Source: Ctena decussata
Taxonomy: Eukaryota; Mollusca; Bivalvia; Lucinida; Lucinidae
Direction: 5' to 3'
Assembly: GCA_963989385.1 (NCBI GenBank)
Contig: OZ022509.1
Span: forward strand, 53,274,271 to 53,338,270
Length of the DNA: 64,000 nt
The notes beneath the pieces were generated by a model, which was given only the letters and a program-made list of their open reading frames with translations, had not been told where the DNA came from and ran no database searches. A program made the position numbers and the translations under genes. How positions within the stretch are numbered: position 1 is the first letter of the stretch; the number at the start of each line of letters is the position of its first letter. Below are positions 33,706 through 45,270 of this stretch, piece after piece.

Positions 33706-33950
33706 CCATATCCATTTTTTGAACATTAAATATTCATTGCCCCATGCTGTCAGTATGCATAACACATGTATTCCAAGATGTGAAAAAAAGCTCTTTTGTT
33801 GGCCTGAAAGTATTACCACTGACATTTCATTTGTTGCAAGAACTACACAGGCTTTCTTTAGGCAGTAAATGGGTACAACTTGAGAAGAAACTCTTTTTTT
33901 TTTTATTTTTGTCTCCCTTGTCAATGTAATAAACACTTAAAGGAAAGATT

Positions 33951-34224
33951 TTTTTTTTGATTGAGTTGATGCTTAACGTCCACGGTAAACAACTATGGTC
34001 ATGTCGGGACGGTCAGTTAACCTAAGCACACTATTCCTGGGCAGGCTTAGACCTCCTAAGCGGTTAACCAGTACTAAGTGCACATACTTTCGCCAGTAAC
34101 TGACAACTACCCTTCTTGAATCAGCGGAAGGAGAAACGAAAGTATGTGGCCAGGCCGGGTTTCGAACCCAGGACCTCTGACTTATGAGTCAGGTGCCCTA
34201 CCGATTGCGCTACGCGGCCCGGCC
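33951..34224 (-). mobile_element. tRNA-derived SINE, copy 2
   Basis: Same family as 1752-2020; flanked by a 14 bp duplication TTAAAGGAAAGATT (33937-33950, 34225-34238). It landed inside the core of a MITE palindrome. Confidence 0.88.
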
Positions 34225-34390
34225 TTAAAGGAAAGATTCTGCTCCTCTAGGAGCAAATTCTTTCCTTTGTCAGGAGCAAATTCCATTTTGAAAGGCCTTA
34301 AATATCCATGTAAGCATCAAAGCTGTTGTTTCATTTTTCGCATCTTTCTTCTGTGAGTGTCCTGGGTGGGTTGTGTTTTGTGATTGTGGC

Positions 34391-34530
34391 CTTCATTTAT
34401 ATCTTTTTCACGCCCACTGGACATATATCTTTTTCACACCCACTGGACAGATATCTTTTTCACACCCACTGGACAGATATCTTTTTCACACCCACTGGAC
34501 ATATATCTTTTTCACACCCACTGGACAGAA
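34391..34530. repeat. Minisatellite, ~26 bp unit, 5-6 copies
   Basis: Unit ATCTTTTTCACACCCACTGG plus ACAGAT. The period is not a multiple of three, so the three plus-strand open frames here encode the same repeat peptide out of step and are unlikely to be genes. Confidence 0.85.
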
Positions 34531-35050
34531 TATCCCTTTCTACAGCTGTCTGAGCTAACTCGGCCTTCTATCTCAGCCTAGGCTCTGACAGCTGTCTCAT
34601 AATGTCAATCATTGCTTAATATAATTCAATCTTGTGAATTTCAAAACTCCACTTGCTACTTTTCATGTCAATTGGATGCAGAATATAAAACTGGCAGCTA
34701 CTGCTGTACAGAAAATGTCACTGTAGATTCCTGATAAGCTGACAGTCATGTAAAATGCATGTACAAGATGAAATTTAACAGGTAAAAACTATTAACAGAA
34801 AATTGGTTGGAAGTTTATTGGGAATGTACTAAACAAGAAGTTAAAAATTCAACGAATATTCTAGTTTTTAAAATATAATGGGTGAGGAAAATAATTAATG
34901 ACAGAGCTGAGGCCAAGTCAAGAAATTTCAGGCTAGTTTTCTTATGCTCAGCAAGCCTTGCATAAGACTAAAAAACTGAAAACGAGCCTGAGATTTCCTT
35001 GTCTCGGCCTCAGGCCTGTCATAGATTCTATTAGCACTGTACGATCTGGA
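34500..35050. repeat. Intronic duplication, copy 1 (between Z8 and Z9)
   Basis: Matches 36430-37435: blocks CAGCTGTCTGA...CTCTGACAGCTGTCTCA, AATGTCAATCAT, TGTACAGAAAATGTCACTGTAGATT and a terminal palindrome (34900-35025) around GCTCAGCAAG. It is part of the duplication history of the cluster. Confidence 0.65.
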
Positions 35051-35057
35051 AAATGAT

Positions 35058-35265
35058 TAAGGTATAGGGTATGCTTTCAGGGGAAGCTATTTTGCTACTT
35101 TTAATCTTTGCCTCATTTCTCAATCAGTCCCTTCTCCCCAAGGTGCACATTCTTTCCTTTGAAGTAGACAAAGGGTTGCATTGTCCAGGGAAGCAAACAG
35201 GAAGTCACAAAGTTATTTCCGGTCCTGACCTCGGCAGAAAAAATGTATCCATGCACCTTAAATAC
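35058..35265. mobile_element. GTGAATGGGTACAC MITE, degraded
   Basis: GCTTTCAGGGGAAGCTATTT to ATCCATGCACCTTAA; the central palindrome is partly deleted. Confidence 0.65.
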
Positions 35266-36429
35266 ACTTTGTAACATGCATTTTGTATATATAAATTCTG
35301 AATCACTGAATTCTTCAGAAACAGGAAGTCAAGGAACACAACATTTATTTGTTGAATGTTTCATATGTCCTGTTTCAAGAACAAGATATAACATATGGTA
35401 CACAGCTCTGCTTCTTGTGGAGAGAAAAAAATATAATCAGACAAAATTGAAGCAGCAGCAGTCATGTGTTTTGAAGTAAGCCAAGCTTTTCACAGTGAAA
35501 ATCAAGGTTTGAAATTCATAATGGACTAAGCTTTTGCATGCAAGATGGACAAATGCCACCAAGCCAACCGTATGGAATGTTTTTTGTCTCAAACTCAAGC
35601 TGACATGATCAAAATGTGTTGGTTATTAGGATATTATGGCTCGAAAAGTTTCCAAAGTCCATGTACCTTGTGGTTTCATAAGCAGCTATGAAACAAGAGC
35701 TGTCATCAGACAGTATTAAAATACATTATGTGCTAAAGATTAGCTGTGCACTTGCAAGTGCTGACATATTTTATAGCCTAAATGCAGGCAAAAAATGGCT
35801 GAAAATGCCAAACTTCAGCTGAGTTTGGTGCAAATAGATGCAAAAAAAGAACAAAAATCACAAGAACGTAGAAAAATTGAATCATGATACACATTTACAG
35901 GTTTCAGGTATCATTATCAAAGGTTAAAAGATTCAATTTTGAAAAGGACTTCTATGCTTAAGGTGTGAATTTTCCCCATAATTAAAAATTTATACGGATC
36001 ACTGACTTTTGCTTTGCATTTATGCCTATGACATGTAACTTGCATGACAAATGAATTTTCAAGTGTTTGTGTCTCTGTCAGTATGTTAAACATATGTTGA
36101 CGTTGACATCACTGTTGGGATTAATTCTAAATTATCCTCAAACTGATGGTTGAAATAATGATTTATTGTATACATTTCAAACTTTTCAAATGGTTTGGAA
36201 AATATGAGCTTTATAACTTTAACATAAATGTGGACACTGACTCCAACCCCATCCAGGTTAGCTAAAAATAAAAGTACAGTCAAGCAACATAGCATCATCA
36301 ACATGGTCAATGACATCAAATTTGTCTCACCAGGGCATGCTACATATTGGTGTGACAGTTTAGTCTGGTGAAATATTCCCCATGAAAGAACATGATTTGA
36401 AAACACAAACAGATATTTGTTGTGCAACA
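35266..36429. other. Unannotated intron-like stretch
   Basis: AT-rich; no finger exon, acceptor-linked frame or repeat boundary recognised. The 114-codon minus frame at 36086-36430 has no recognisable domain. Confidence 0.5.
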
Positions 36430-37435
36430 AAAAAAATTCTCATCCATTGGACAAAATATTTCCTTTCTGCAGCTGTCTGAAATTGTTCTATTCCAGCCTG
36501 CTGTTTCAGCCAAGGCTCTGAAAGCTGTCTCAAAATGTCAATCATAACTCGATAAAGCCCAATTTTGTTGATATCAACAACACTTGTTACTTGTCATGTA
36601 ACCTATCTGCAGAACATAAATAGAGAATACCATGTTAGTGTCTTTTGATATCAAGTTTATCAGGCAAGACCAGAAACAGCGTAGGAATGGCGAGGCTTGC
36701 CGAGCCAGTCCGACGTGTTTCTGGTCAAGCCTGATAAACTTGATATCAAAAGACACTTGCGTGGTTTTCGATTTATCTTGCATTATTAGAAGATTTTAAG
36801 GCGTAAAGAGATTCAAACAAATGAAAGCAAACACAGTTTTGTTCGAACTTGCTGACGTTGCGAATGCGTTATGACGTAAGTCGGTGACGTCAGTTAACCA
36901 ATCGAACGTTGTTATCACGGTCAACGTCAGTATACAGTCAATCGTCTTGAGAGATCGCTTCTAAAGTCTAAAGGCATCGCCTGAAAACATTCGCGCAAGC
37001 GCAGTTCTAAAGTGACATGATATCACATCATGTTATCATACCCCTGTTATCAAATGAGTTTTGCAGCAGATGCATGATAAAATTGACATCAGTGATGCAC
37101 AGAAAATGTCACTGTAGATTTCTGATTAGCTGTCAGTCATTAAAAATGCATGCACAAGATTAAATTTACACGTCAGAAGTATTAATACAAAATTAGTATG
37201 AAGTTAATAAGAATGGACTCAACAAGAGGTTATAAATTCAATGAATTCTCTGTTTATAAAATATATTGGGTTAAAAAAGAGTAATGAATGATGGGGTTGA
37301 GGCCTCAACAAGGGAATCTCAGGCTCGTTTTCAGATTATCTATGTCTTATGCTCAGCAAGTCTCGCATAAGACTAAACAATCTGAAAACAAGTTTCCTTG
37401 TTTTGGCCTAAACTCCATCATAGATTCCAAGGGCG
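36430..37435. repeat. Intronic duplication, copy 2 (between Z8 and Z9)
   Basis: Partner of 34500-35050, enlarged by a 470 bp mobile element inserted at about 36612-37080. Confidence 0.65.
36612..37080. mobile_element. Fold-back element, GTGTCTTTTGATATCAAG family, copy 1
   Basis: Palindromic part GTGTCTTTTGATATCAAGTT ... AACTTGATATCAAAAGACAC, then TGACGTCAGTTAACCAATCG-type sequence, ending GCAGATGCATGAT. Copies at 47985-48435 and 63474-63900. Confidence 0.7.
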
Positions 37436-37662
37436 TAGCTACCTATACGGCAAATGCGCAAGTGCGTATTGAAATTTTGTCAAAATTGACAAAATTTCAA
37501 AACGCACCTGCATATTTGCATGCTGAATATTTATAAATTAGACGAGATTTCAATACCTATTACCAAAGTGGCTGAAATACTAGCTTTCCCTTCAAGAAGT
37601 AGAGAATAAAACATGGTTGTGCGTATTATGAAATTGCCCCTAGTTACGCCCCTGGATTCTAT
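37424..37662. mobile_element. TIR MITE with GGGCGTAGCTAC ends
   Basis: TCCAAGGGCGTAGCTACC and, inverted, TCCAGGGGCGTAACTAGG. The inner arms AAGTGCGTATTGAAATTTTG pair as well. Confidence 0.68.
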
Positions 37663-37679
37663 TAAACAAATTACCATAA

Positions 37680-37949
37680 TTGATTGATTTGATGCTTAAC
37701 GTCCACAGTAAACAGCTATGGTCATGTCGGGACGGTCAGTTAACCTAACCACACTATTCCTGGGCAGGCTTAGACCTCCTAAGCGGTTAACCAATACTAA
37801 GTGCACATACTTTCGCCAGTAACTGACAACTGCCCTTCTTGAATCAGCGGAAGGAGAAACGAAAGTATGTGGCCACAGACTGGGTTTCGAACCCAGGACC
37901 TCTGACTTCTGAGTCAGGTGCCCTACCCATTACCCTACGCGGCCCGGCC
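37680..37949 (-). mobile_element. tRNA-derived SINE, copy 3
   Basis: Flanked by a 12 bp duplication AAATTACCATAA (37668-37679, 37950-37961). Confidence 0.88.
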
Positions 37950-38062
37950 AAATTACCATAAATGAATCCATGTCTATCATGTTCTTTGTTCTTAACATTT
38001 TCTCAGATTCTTCAAAGAAATTAAAGTTGTAAATGTATTCACACAGTCAAATTGAAATCTTC

Positions 38063-38272
38063 AAAAGTCTCAATATCTCAAAGTCAAAGTTCATCCCAAA
38101 CTACTGGTATCTGAAAGTAAATTTTCTGGGAGTCCCAGAAAATTACTTTGAGATATCAGTAGTTTGAGATAAAAGGGGCTGAAATGTAAATGAAAATAGG
38201 ACGTGTCCAAACTCTTTGATATGAGAGGGTACTTTGGGATAACAGTGTTTGAGATATCAACAGTTGACTTAT
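38063..38272. mobile_element. Palindromic MITE, TCTCAATATCTCAAAG variant
   Basis: Member of the 13915-14132 family. Confidence 0.72.
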
Positions 38273-38404
38273 GTGTATTCTGTTCTAACAGTGTCTTTTT
38301 TACAACGAACACTTAAAGCACCAAAAATAGCAGAAGAAAAACTATGTCTGCAAAATAAAAAAAAGTGTTTTATCTGAGTTAAATGATGTAGAGAAGTCAA
38401 AGCC

Positions 38405-38475
38405 TAAAATGCAAACTGTAGGCCCAGATAAGGTGGCTCATTATAAGCCACCTCACCTGGAACTACACTGTTTGC
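38405..38475. repeat. Hairpin, AGGTGGCTCATTAT family
   Basis: About 450 nt 3' of the Z9 stop. Confidence 0.72.
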
Positions 38476-38784
38476 AAATCCAAACATTTTCATTTTTGGG
38501 CTTTAAGTTAAAATTCAAAGGAATCCTGCTGCTAACAGATGGAGACACTAACAGAAATTTACTGTCAGCTATTTTTAACCAACTTTGTGAACTATGATGA
38601 CTGCATCCCATTACAGCAATAACCCAACCAAAGGTTTAACATTCACAGATTAGCATTCATAGCATTCCTATAACTACTGTAAAAATTCTAATAACGAGTG
38701 TAACACCTAAAATAATGACCGTAACTGTCTTAAGAACAGAACAGTTTGGGTTTAAAATGCAGTAATGCATCCAAAAGATGCAGA

Positions 38785-38868
38785 TGGAATGGCAAACAGT
38801 GTTGACCCTGATCAGACTGCTCCTCAAGGAGCAGTCTGATCTGGGTCTGTACTGCTTGCTTTTTTCCT
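38785..38868. repeat. Hairpin, CCCTGATCAGACTGCTCC family
   Basis: Palindrome 60 nt 3' of the Z9 stop, centred on CTCCTCAAGGAG. Confidence 0.78.
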
Positions 38869-38929
38869 ATCTGTCCCAAAACGTAGAATTTTTACCCTAT
38901 CATGTTCCCATTTCACAGTCAGCTGCAGC

Positions 38930-39132
38930 TCACGTGTTTTTCGTATGAACAATCATATGTCTAGTCATATGGTGTTTTATTCGGAACTTATTCCCACAGA
39001 TGCGGCAACTGTAAGGCTTCTCGCCAGTATGGATTCTCACATGACGTTCTACGTGTGATCGGCTCTGAAGACAGCGATTGCAGAAAGGGCAAGAAAACTT
39101 CGACGGCAGATTTGTTTCAAAAAGTTCCATAT
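38930..39132 (-). CDS. Z9: terminal exon with two C2H2 zinc fingers
   Basis: The acceptor TTCTTTTTTTCAG ends at 39133 and the exon is in phase 1 with ATG after the split codon. The spacer MELFETNLPSKFS is homologous to that of Z8 and Z10 but three residues shorter. Finger 1 is CPFCNRCLQSRSHVERHVRIH, where the usual core Phe is Leu; finger 2 is CRICGNKFRIKHHMTRHMIVH; the tail is TKNT and a TGA. The interfinger linker is TGEKPYS. Contacts are predicted as S,S,H,R and I,H,H,R. The finger 2 coding sequence contains AATAAA on the sense strand (plus positions 38976-38981). Confidence 0.84.
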
Positions 39133-39355
39133 CTGAAAAAAAGAATTTCAGAAGAAATTAATGTTAAGGATAATAATGCCATTATATTTCACATGAATTT
39201 CAGTCAGAATTTCTGGAGCTAAGCTGTTAAAATTCCCATTTTGCTATTGGTTCAATTCAAACGAGAAGCCATCCGTATTTTTCCTTTGTTTATTAACCCA
39301 TATAGCGCCAAATACACAAAATTTACTACCCGCAAAATTTCAAAAACTGTTTTGT

Positions 39356-39425
39356 TTAACCCTTTTGCACTCAGAACAGCCAGAACTCCATACAGGTTTG
39401 GCTGTTCTGAATGCAATAGGGTTAA
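39356..39425. mobile_element. 70 bp TTAA palindrome
   Basis: TTAACCCTTTTGCACTCAG to AATAGGGTTAA. Confidence 0.72.
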
Positions 39426-39654
39426 GCAATATCAGATTGAGAATTAAAAAGAGGGCAAACATTAAAAAGATGGCAAAGTATATCTAGATGAGGCAACTCA
39501 TAAGGAGCTGCCTTATCTGGATTAAAATGCCCATGTTGCATATTACTTTAGAGTACTGGCTCAGTGTGAAGAAAAAGACATAATTTTTTTCCAACTTTTA
39601 TTAATAGAAGCTATATAAACTTCAAATCCAATGTTGCAATGATGCTACATAATT

Positions 39655-39893
39655 GAGCTCCGATAAAACCAACACATGGCATGAGCAACACATGGCATGT
39701 GCGCCCAGCATTCACCCAGTCTGATCAGAGTCTTCACTGTCCGCATAGAGGTAGCTTAGACCCTTTGCTACCCTTTAAAGGCCAAGTGAAGACTCTTGAT
39801 CAGATTTGACAGCTGCCCAGACTGATCTATGTCTTTGATAGGCGCACATGCCACTTTGTTGGTTTTGTCTTGTAGCAGCAGCTCATATGAAAT
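39655..39893. mobile_element. Palindromic MITE, AACCAACACATGGCATG variant
   Basis: GCGACACGACAAAACCAAC family, diverged. Confidence 0.7.
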
Positions 39894-40003
39894 TTAACTC
39901 TTTTTAAGAGCCAGATATGTAAACAGCTATAAATTTGCAAAAAGCTATGATCCAGATGCAGCGGCTCATCTTGCTGTACACTGTTTTCCCTCTAACATTT
40001 GAA

Positions 40004-40400
40004 TTTGGGGATAACTGTCTTGAAAATTGTCATTTGGGGAGGTAAATCATCGGTTTTATGGTCGGAAATTTCGTTTTACGGCGACGCACCAGCGTCGCCG
40101 TAAAACGCAGTTTGCGACCATAAAACCGATGATTTACCTCTCCAAATGACAATTTTCAATACAGTTATCCCCATTCTAATGCACTTTCCTACATTTTCAC
40201 CTTTCATAATGTACTAGTTTGTACCCGTTTCGAGCGCTGTCAGCAACGTAAAACCAAACGTCAGCCAATGAGAAGCGACATTACTTAATGACGTCGGGTT
40301 TGCGACAGTAAATCGCAGAATATACTGTCGCAAATTTTTGACGTTATCCAATCAAACGTTGCGTTATGTTCGTAAGTGCATTAGACTTCTCAATATGATA
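40004..40400. mobile_element. Fold-back element, TCATTTGGGGAGGTAAATC family
   Basis: Palindrome around GGCGACGCACCAGCGTCGCC with arms TTTTATGGTCG; continues into GACGTCGGGTTTGCGACAG. A second copy, inverted in its flanks, is at 59060-59440. Confidence 0.7.
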
Positions 40401-40860
40401 AAGATTGCGTCAATTTTTTTTTTTAATTCTGCAAACATAATTTTGTCGTCTGCTTTTTGTTGTGATAAGGAAGTTGTTCAGTAGATCTCCAGACAATAGA
40501 TGGATGACTTCCAATTTTACGTCCTTCTTAACTGTATTTTTGTCATGTCAGGACCATGGAATAATGAATGTGCAATTAGCTTTATCATACTGAGACCTCA
40601 AAGACTAGAGGGCAGAAGGCAAACAGTGTATATCCAGCTGAGCAGCATCATGTGGATCTACGCTGTTTGCAAATTCAATTATTTTTGTTTTTGGCACTTT
40701 AAGTGTCAAATATCTTAAAGGCTAAACCAAGAAAAGAATATACCCTCCAGTAGAAAGCCATAATTGTATGAATCATGAAATTACCTAAAGCAATATGTTC
40801 TCTCAGATTCTCTGAAATTACAGCCCTAAAAATATTTTTTTAACTATTTTGACAGAACAC

Positions 40861-40970
40861 CCCAGCAGGCACATGACGTTGAAATGACGTCATACTGACG
40901 TCGATGCGACGTAGTGACGTCGCATCAACGTCAATATGACGTCATTTCGACGTCATGTGCCCGCTGGGCA
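40861..40970. repeat. Palindrome packed with TGACGTCA motifs
   Basis: CCCAGCAGGCACATGACGTT to GACGTCATGTGCCCGCTGGG. It contains two full TGACGTCA octamers (CRE/ATF consensus) and several TGACGTC half sites per 110 bp. Confidence 0.78.
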
Positions 40971-41067
40971 GGGTTTTCTAAATAAAGAATTTACCTATAC
41001 CTTTAGGTATCAAATTAATGGATTCTAATTTCTCATTCAAACCTGTGGCCTAATTTGCACATTGTTG

Positions 41068-41300
41068 TTAAGGTGCATGGATATACTGCCACATTTTACC
41101 ACTATTTTTTCAAAGGGAGACAACTTTTGTGACTTCCTGTTTGCATCTCTGGACAGCAGAACCCTTCCAAAAGGGGGTATACCCATTAAGGAAAGAATTT
41201 TCTCCTTGTGGAGCATATTCTTTCTCTTATGATATGGTCCTTATTGAGAAAGGAGGCAGAAATGAAAAGAGGAAAGTTGTATCCCTTTACAGTGTATCCT
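41068..41300. mobile_element. GTGAATGGGTACAC MITE
   Basis: Reverse orientation, starting TTAAGGTGCATGGATATAC. Confidence 0.68.
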
Positions 41301-41619
41301 TTAAAACAATTTAAACACTTTCCAAACTCACTCATCTATATCTGAAAATTGTGTCTTATATTGAGTACCTTAGAAAACTGCCACTTAAAATAATAGTTCA
41401 AAGATTCCGGTTCAGGGATTCCATCAATGTATGAAAGCCTTTTTCCACTCACTCTCAACCAATCAAATTGTACTAAATTAGAATTAGAATGTTGAGTTGG
41501 AATTATAAAGGCAGAATAAACAGGAAGAACTCCTCGAACGTGCAAGTATATACTGATTATCCTGTCTCCACATAGGAGATATAAACACTCTGTAAACAAT
41601 TATACCAGCTCAAAGCATT

Positions 41620-41790
41620 AAATAGAACATTCTACATAATTTCCATAAGTCTATGTATAAAACTCTTCATTATCAAAAAGCACAAATAGGCCAGGCATCA
41701 GTGTCTACATATACACATTGATGCCTTAGCCATTAGTTTTAATGATAAAGAGTTTTGTACAGAGAATTATGGAAATTATGAACAGTCCAC
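41620..41790. repeat. Inverted repeat with TAATTTCCATAA arms
   Basis: CATAATTTCCATAAGTCTAT pairs with GAGAATTATGGAAATTATG across a 170 bp fold-back. Confidence 0.65.
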
Positions 41791-41817
41791 CTTCAAATAT
41801 TTTGAGCATTGCATACC

Positions 41818-41928
41818 TAATGTACTTAAGTATTGGGACACCTAAACTCATTAATTTTCCATTTGTCCCAAATGGAAAATTAATGTTTAGGTGTCCCAAT
41901 ATTTAAACACATTAGGGCACCTTCATGA
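41818..41928. repeat. Palindrome GGGACACCTAAA...ATTTTCC
   Basis: Centre CATTTGTCCCAAATG; lies 20 bp beyond the TAG that ends the Z10 cassette. Confidence 0.75.
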
Positions 41929-41947
41929 ATTATTTAGCTGTGCATCA

Positions 41948-42324
41948 CTATTTTTTCGTGTGAACTCTTCTTATGTGGTCTGTCACATGATGTTTTAGTC
42001 GAAACTTTTTGTCACAAAAATCACAACTGAATGACTTCTCTCCCGTATGTATTTTCATATGACGATCTAGGTGGGCTTTTCCCTGAAGATTACGATCACA
42101 CACCGTACAAGATTACATGCTTTTACAGTGTATTCTCATGTGAATTTTCAGGTGCCTTTTCCATCGTACACTCTTGCCACAAACATCGCAACGAAATGTT
42201 TTTTTGCCGATCTGTTTTTGTGCATGCTGTTCTAGGTCTACTCTATGCTGAAGATCCTGATCTGACATCATAGGAGAGGGAATCTTTGTCAGTCGTGCCA
42301 AGTTTGTCTCGGACAGTTCCAAAT
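41948..42324 (-). pseudogene. Z10: double finger cassette split by an in-frame stop
   Basis: The acceptor TATATTTTTCAG ends at 42325, phase 1. The spacer LELSETNLARLTKI matches Z8 and Z9. Finger 1 has lost its cysteines (SPMMSDQDL...) and one His, so it cannot bind zinc. Finger 2 is intact (CDVCGKSVRWKRHLKIHMRIH) although its core Phe is Val. TAA at 42113-42115 ends this 70-codon part. The next codon in the same frame starts another pair of intact fingers: CTVCDRNLQGKAHLDRHMKIH, TGEKSFS, CDFCDKKFRLKHHVTDHIRRVH, then TKK and TAG at 41948. No acceptor is evident between the two parts. It may be a decayed tandem exon fusion or a readthrough arrangement; as annotated only one finger would be made. 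Confidence 0.72.
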
Positions 42325-42351
42325 CTGAAAAATATAAAGGCAGTGATTTAG

Positions 42352-42575
42352 GGTAAAGTCAGGTAAATTCGGACAGCAGGTAAATTCGGACGTACCTGGT
42401 GTACCATTGCAAACAGTGCAAATCCAGATGAGACGGCTCATTATGAGCCGTCTCATCAGGATTTTCACTGTTTGTCCAGTTATTTTTGTTTTAATTCCAA
42501 ACAACTGACATATAAAGGAAATAATGTCACTGTCCGAATTTACCTGCTGTCCGAATTTAGCTGACTTGACCCTAG
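42352..42575. mobile_element. TIR element enclosing a hairpin, upstream of Z10
   Basis: AGGTAAATTCGGACAGCAGG twice inverted at the far end (CTGCTGTCCGAATTTAGC), with the AGATGAGACGGCTCATTATG hairpin at 42410-42478, about 86 nt upstream of the Z10 acceptor. Confidence 0.7.
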
Positions 42576-42661
42576 CTTAAAAATATTCTAAAACTTGAGA
42601 CTCCTAAAATAGTTACCGTAACTGTCCTAAAAACGGAACTGTTTGGTTGTACAATGCAATA

Positions 42662-42900
42662 AATGAGCCATGACACGACAAAACCAACAAAGTGGCATAT
42701 GCCCCCAGTGAAGACTCAGATCAGTCTGGGCATTAGCCCAGTCTGATCAGAGTCTTTTCTGTGCGCTTAAAGGGTAGCTAAGGGTCTAAGCTACCTCCAT
42801 GCTGACAGCGAGACTGATCAGACTGGGTGGGTGTCCAGGCTGATCTGAGTCTTCTCTGGGTGCACATGCCACATTGTTGGTTTTCTTGTGTCGTGGTCCA
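42662..42900. mobile_element. Palindromic MITE, GACACGACAAAACCAAC family
   Basis: Near full-length copy. Confidence 0.78.
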
Positions 42901-43079
42901 AATGCATTTAAAAGATGTAGATGAAATGGGCAACAGTGTAGACCCTGATCAGAGTGCTTCAATCTTGATCTGCCTTATTTGCTCAAACCTGTCTGTCTGT
43001 ACACATAGAACTTTCGCAGTGTGATAGGCTTTAGTTTTTTTATGTACAGTCGGGACAAATTTATCTACATCACACCTGG

Positions 43080-43265
43080 CAACTGTTTCCATGGCTGTTA
43101 CGAAACGAAAGAGAGCTGTTACAAAATGAAAAAGAGCCATAGTTTCAAAACTTCCCCCATGGTCATCGTGACTGAACAAATTTGTTTAGCCTCGATGACC
43201 AGGTCATTTAGGAACTAGGACACTTTCACGTTTGGTAACAGCCCTTGAAGATACATAGTTAACCA
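43080..43265. repeat. Fold-back related to 28738-28888
   Basis: GCTGTTACGAAACGAAAGAG / CTTTCACGTTTGGTAACAGC and a TAGTTAACCAGGGGTG end. Confidence 0.6.
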
Positions 43266-43564
43266 GGGGTGTACATGTATGTTATAATATCAAGTTGCAT
43301 GCAAGATTACCCATTACCTGTCAAAGTGAAATAAAAAGTTTCTGTTACGAGTTACCCTAAACCTAAAAATTCTAAGAAAAAGGGTCACCTAAAACAATTA
43401 CCTGGATGTGTGTGTTCTTGAAATATGACATGCTGCATGTTTTTCTGTTTGTTTTTTGTTGTTTTTTTTGTTGTTTTGTCACATTGCAACTGCATAAAAG
43501 AGAGGGCCACATGGAAGATTAGTGTTTAACTAATTGTGTATTACCCTCTGTAAATAAAGCCTTA

Positions 43565-43672
43565 TTACCGTAATGTGCGTATATATTGGGACACCTAAAA
43601 ATAATGAATTTTCCATTTGGGAATGGAAAATTCATTATTTTTAGGTGTCCCAATACTTATGGACATTTGGTT
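43565..43672. repeat. Palindrome GGGACACCTAAAAATAATG
   Basis: Centre CCATTTGGGAATGG; third copy of this family. Confidence 0.72.
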
Positions 43673-44100
43673 ATTATTATTAGTTTATTTTTTTATTGCC
43701 GTAAGTGCCCTAAAACATCGGAACAGTTTTTTTTTTTTTCAATGCAGCAATGTCTCAAAAGATGGGGATAGAATGGCAAACTGCAAGTCCTCCTCATCAG
43801 GCAACTCCTTTAGCAGCAGTCTGATCTGGGCCAGCACTGTTTGCTCAGACCTGTCCCAAAACTTAAAATTTTTCAGTAGGACTATGGTGTCTTCATGGCT
43901 AGGTCTTTAATTTAACACTCTGACTGAATATTTAATTTTACAGTATATTTATGAACATACTAAGTACTTAATGTAAATTTGTATACCTCCATGTTTTTTA
44001 TCCATTTTTACAAAAGGAATCAATGTTGATATTATATCTTGATGTGGATGCAACACTGTTTCCATGCTTTGTTCCTGCCAAAACTCTTTACTACATACCT

Positions 44101-44312
44101 CAGAGCTCTAGATAAGAGGGGGGATTTGGTGATAATTAGGGATAATTTTTGTTAAAATTCTGGATGAAAACGTATGTTGTGACCCCTCATCTGAACCGTC
44201 TCGACGAGACTGTTCAGATGAGGGGTCACAACATATGGTTTCAATGAGAAATAAAGAAAATTATCCCTCAATTATCATCAAATACCCCCCTTATCTAGAG
44301 CTCTGAATTACT
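44101..44312. mobile_element. Palindromic MITE, GAGCTCTAGATAAGAGG family
   Basis: Closest relative of 101-343 but with a simple palindrome, showing that the extra arm at 101-343 is secondary. Confidence 0.78.
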
Positions 44313-45270
44313 CTATTTAATTGGCTATAAGACGACAGTTTTCCCTTCAAAAATGTAAATCAGTAATGAAAACAAAATGTTGTGACCCCTCATTAGAACT
44401 GTCTTGGCTAGATGGTTCTTATGAGGGGTTGCAACATCTAAGAGAAAATATGTAACTTTTTTATCCTTAACTTATCCTGGTTACCCCTGGCTTCTGGGTT
44501 CTTATATGGAGCAATGCCAAATACTCCCCATTACAATTCTGTCCTTTACTGACTGACAGCAATATAATTTTTTTCGAATCAACAACTGTTTGTCTGGCAC
44601 TTTAATGGTTATCAAATCCATGTAATCATACCTTGCCTCTGGATCTACACTATCTATCCTTTAGTTTTTGCAGTCAATAGGATATGGCTTGGACGAAACA
44701 TTTTTTTTATTAAATATTGCAAATATCAATTTGGTCATCTGCTCTTTTTGGTAATTAATTCCAGATTAATCATATGCCTCATCTAAAGCTTCACTGTTAG
44801 CCCACTAGTCTTTGAACTCTCAATATGATATAGCTTGGACAAACCATTTTTTGCAGAAAAAAATTAAATGCATAAAGGTTACATGAATTCGACAAACCTT
44901 ACAGCATCAAAAAATAAAAGCAGGAAACATGAGTTATGTGAAATTTCCAAAAATGTTTTGTCCAAGCTCTATCATACAGAGAATTCAAGACTTAGAGGGC
45001 AAACAGTATAGTTCCAGATGAGGTGGCTCATAGTGAGCCACCTCATCTGGATCTATGCTATTTTCCAATTCAACTATAGGTATTTTCGTTTCTGGCACTT
45101 CAAGTGTTAACTAATCTCTGTTATGTTATGCCCCTCTCATCTTCACCTGTGTTCACAGTAGGAGATTTATCTCACGCTTTTACGACACATCAGCACTTCT
45201 CAAAAACTATTAAACTAATGCCCAGTATCATTCACACACAAAGCTCATGTAGCTGTAAGTCACAAGAATT

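Noticed and set aside
34326..34581. Three overlapping plus-strand frames with a repeated HPLD/HTHW peptide
   Set aside because: Products of a 26 bp minisatellite read in three frames.
36086..36430. 114-codon minus-strand frame
   Set aside because: No recognisable motif; AT-rich chance frame in an intron-like region.
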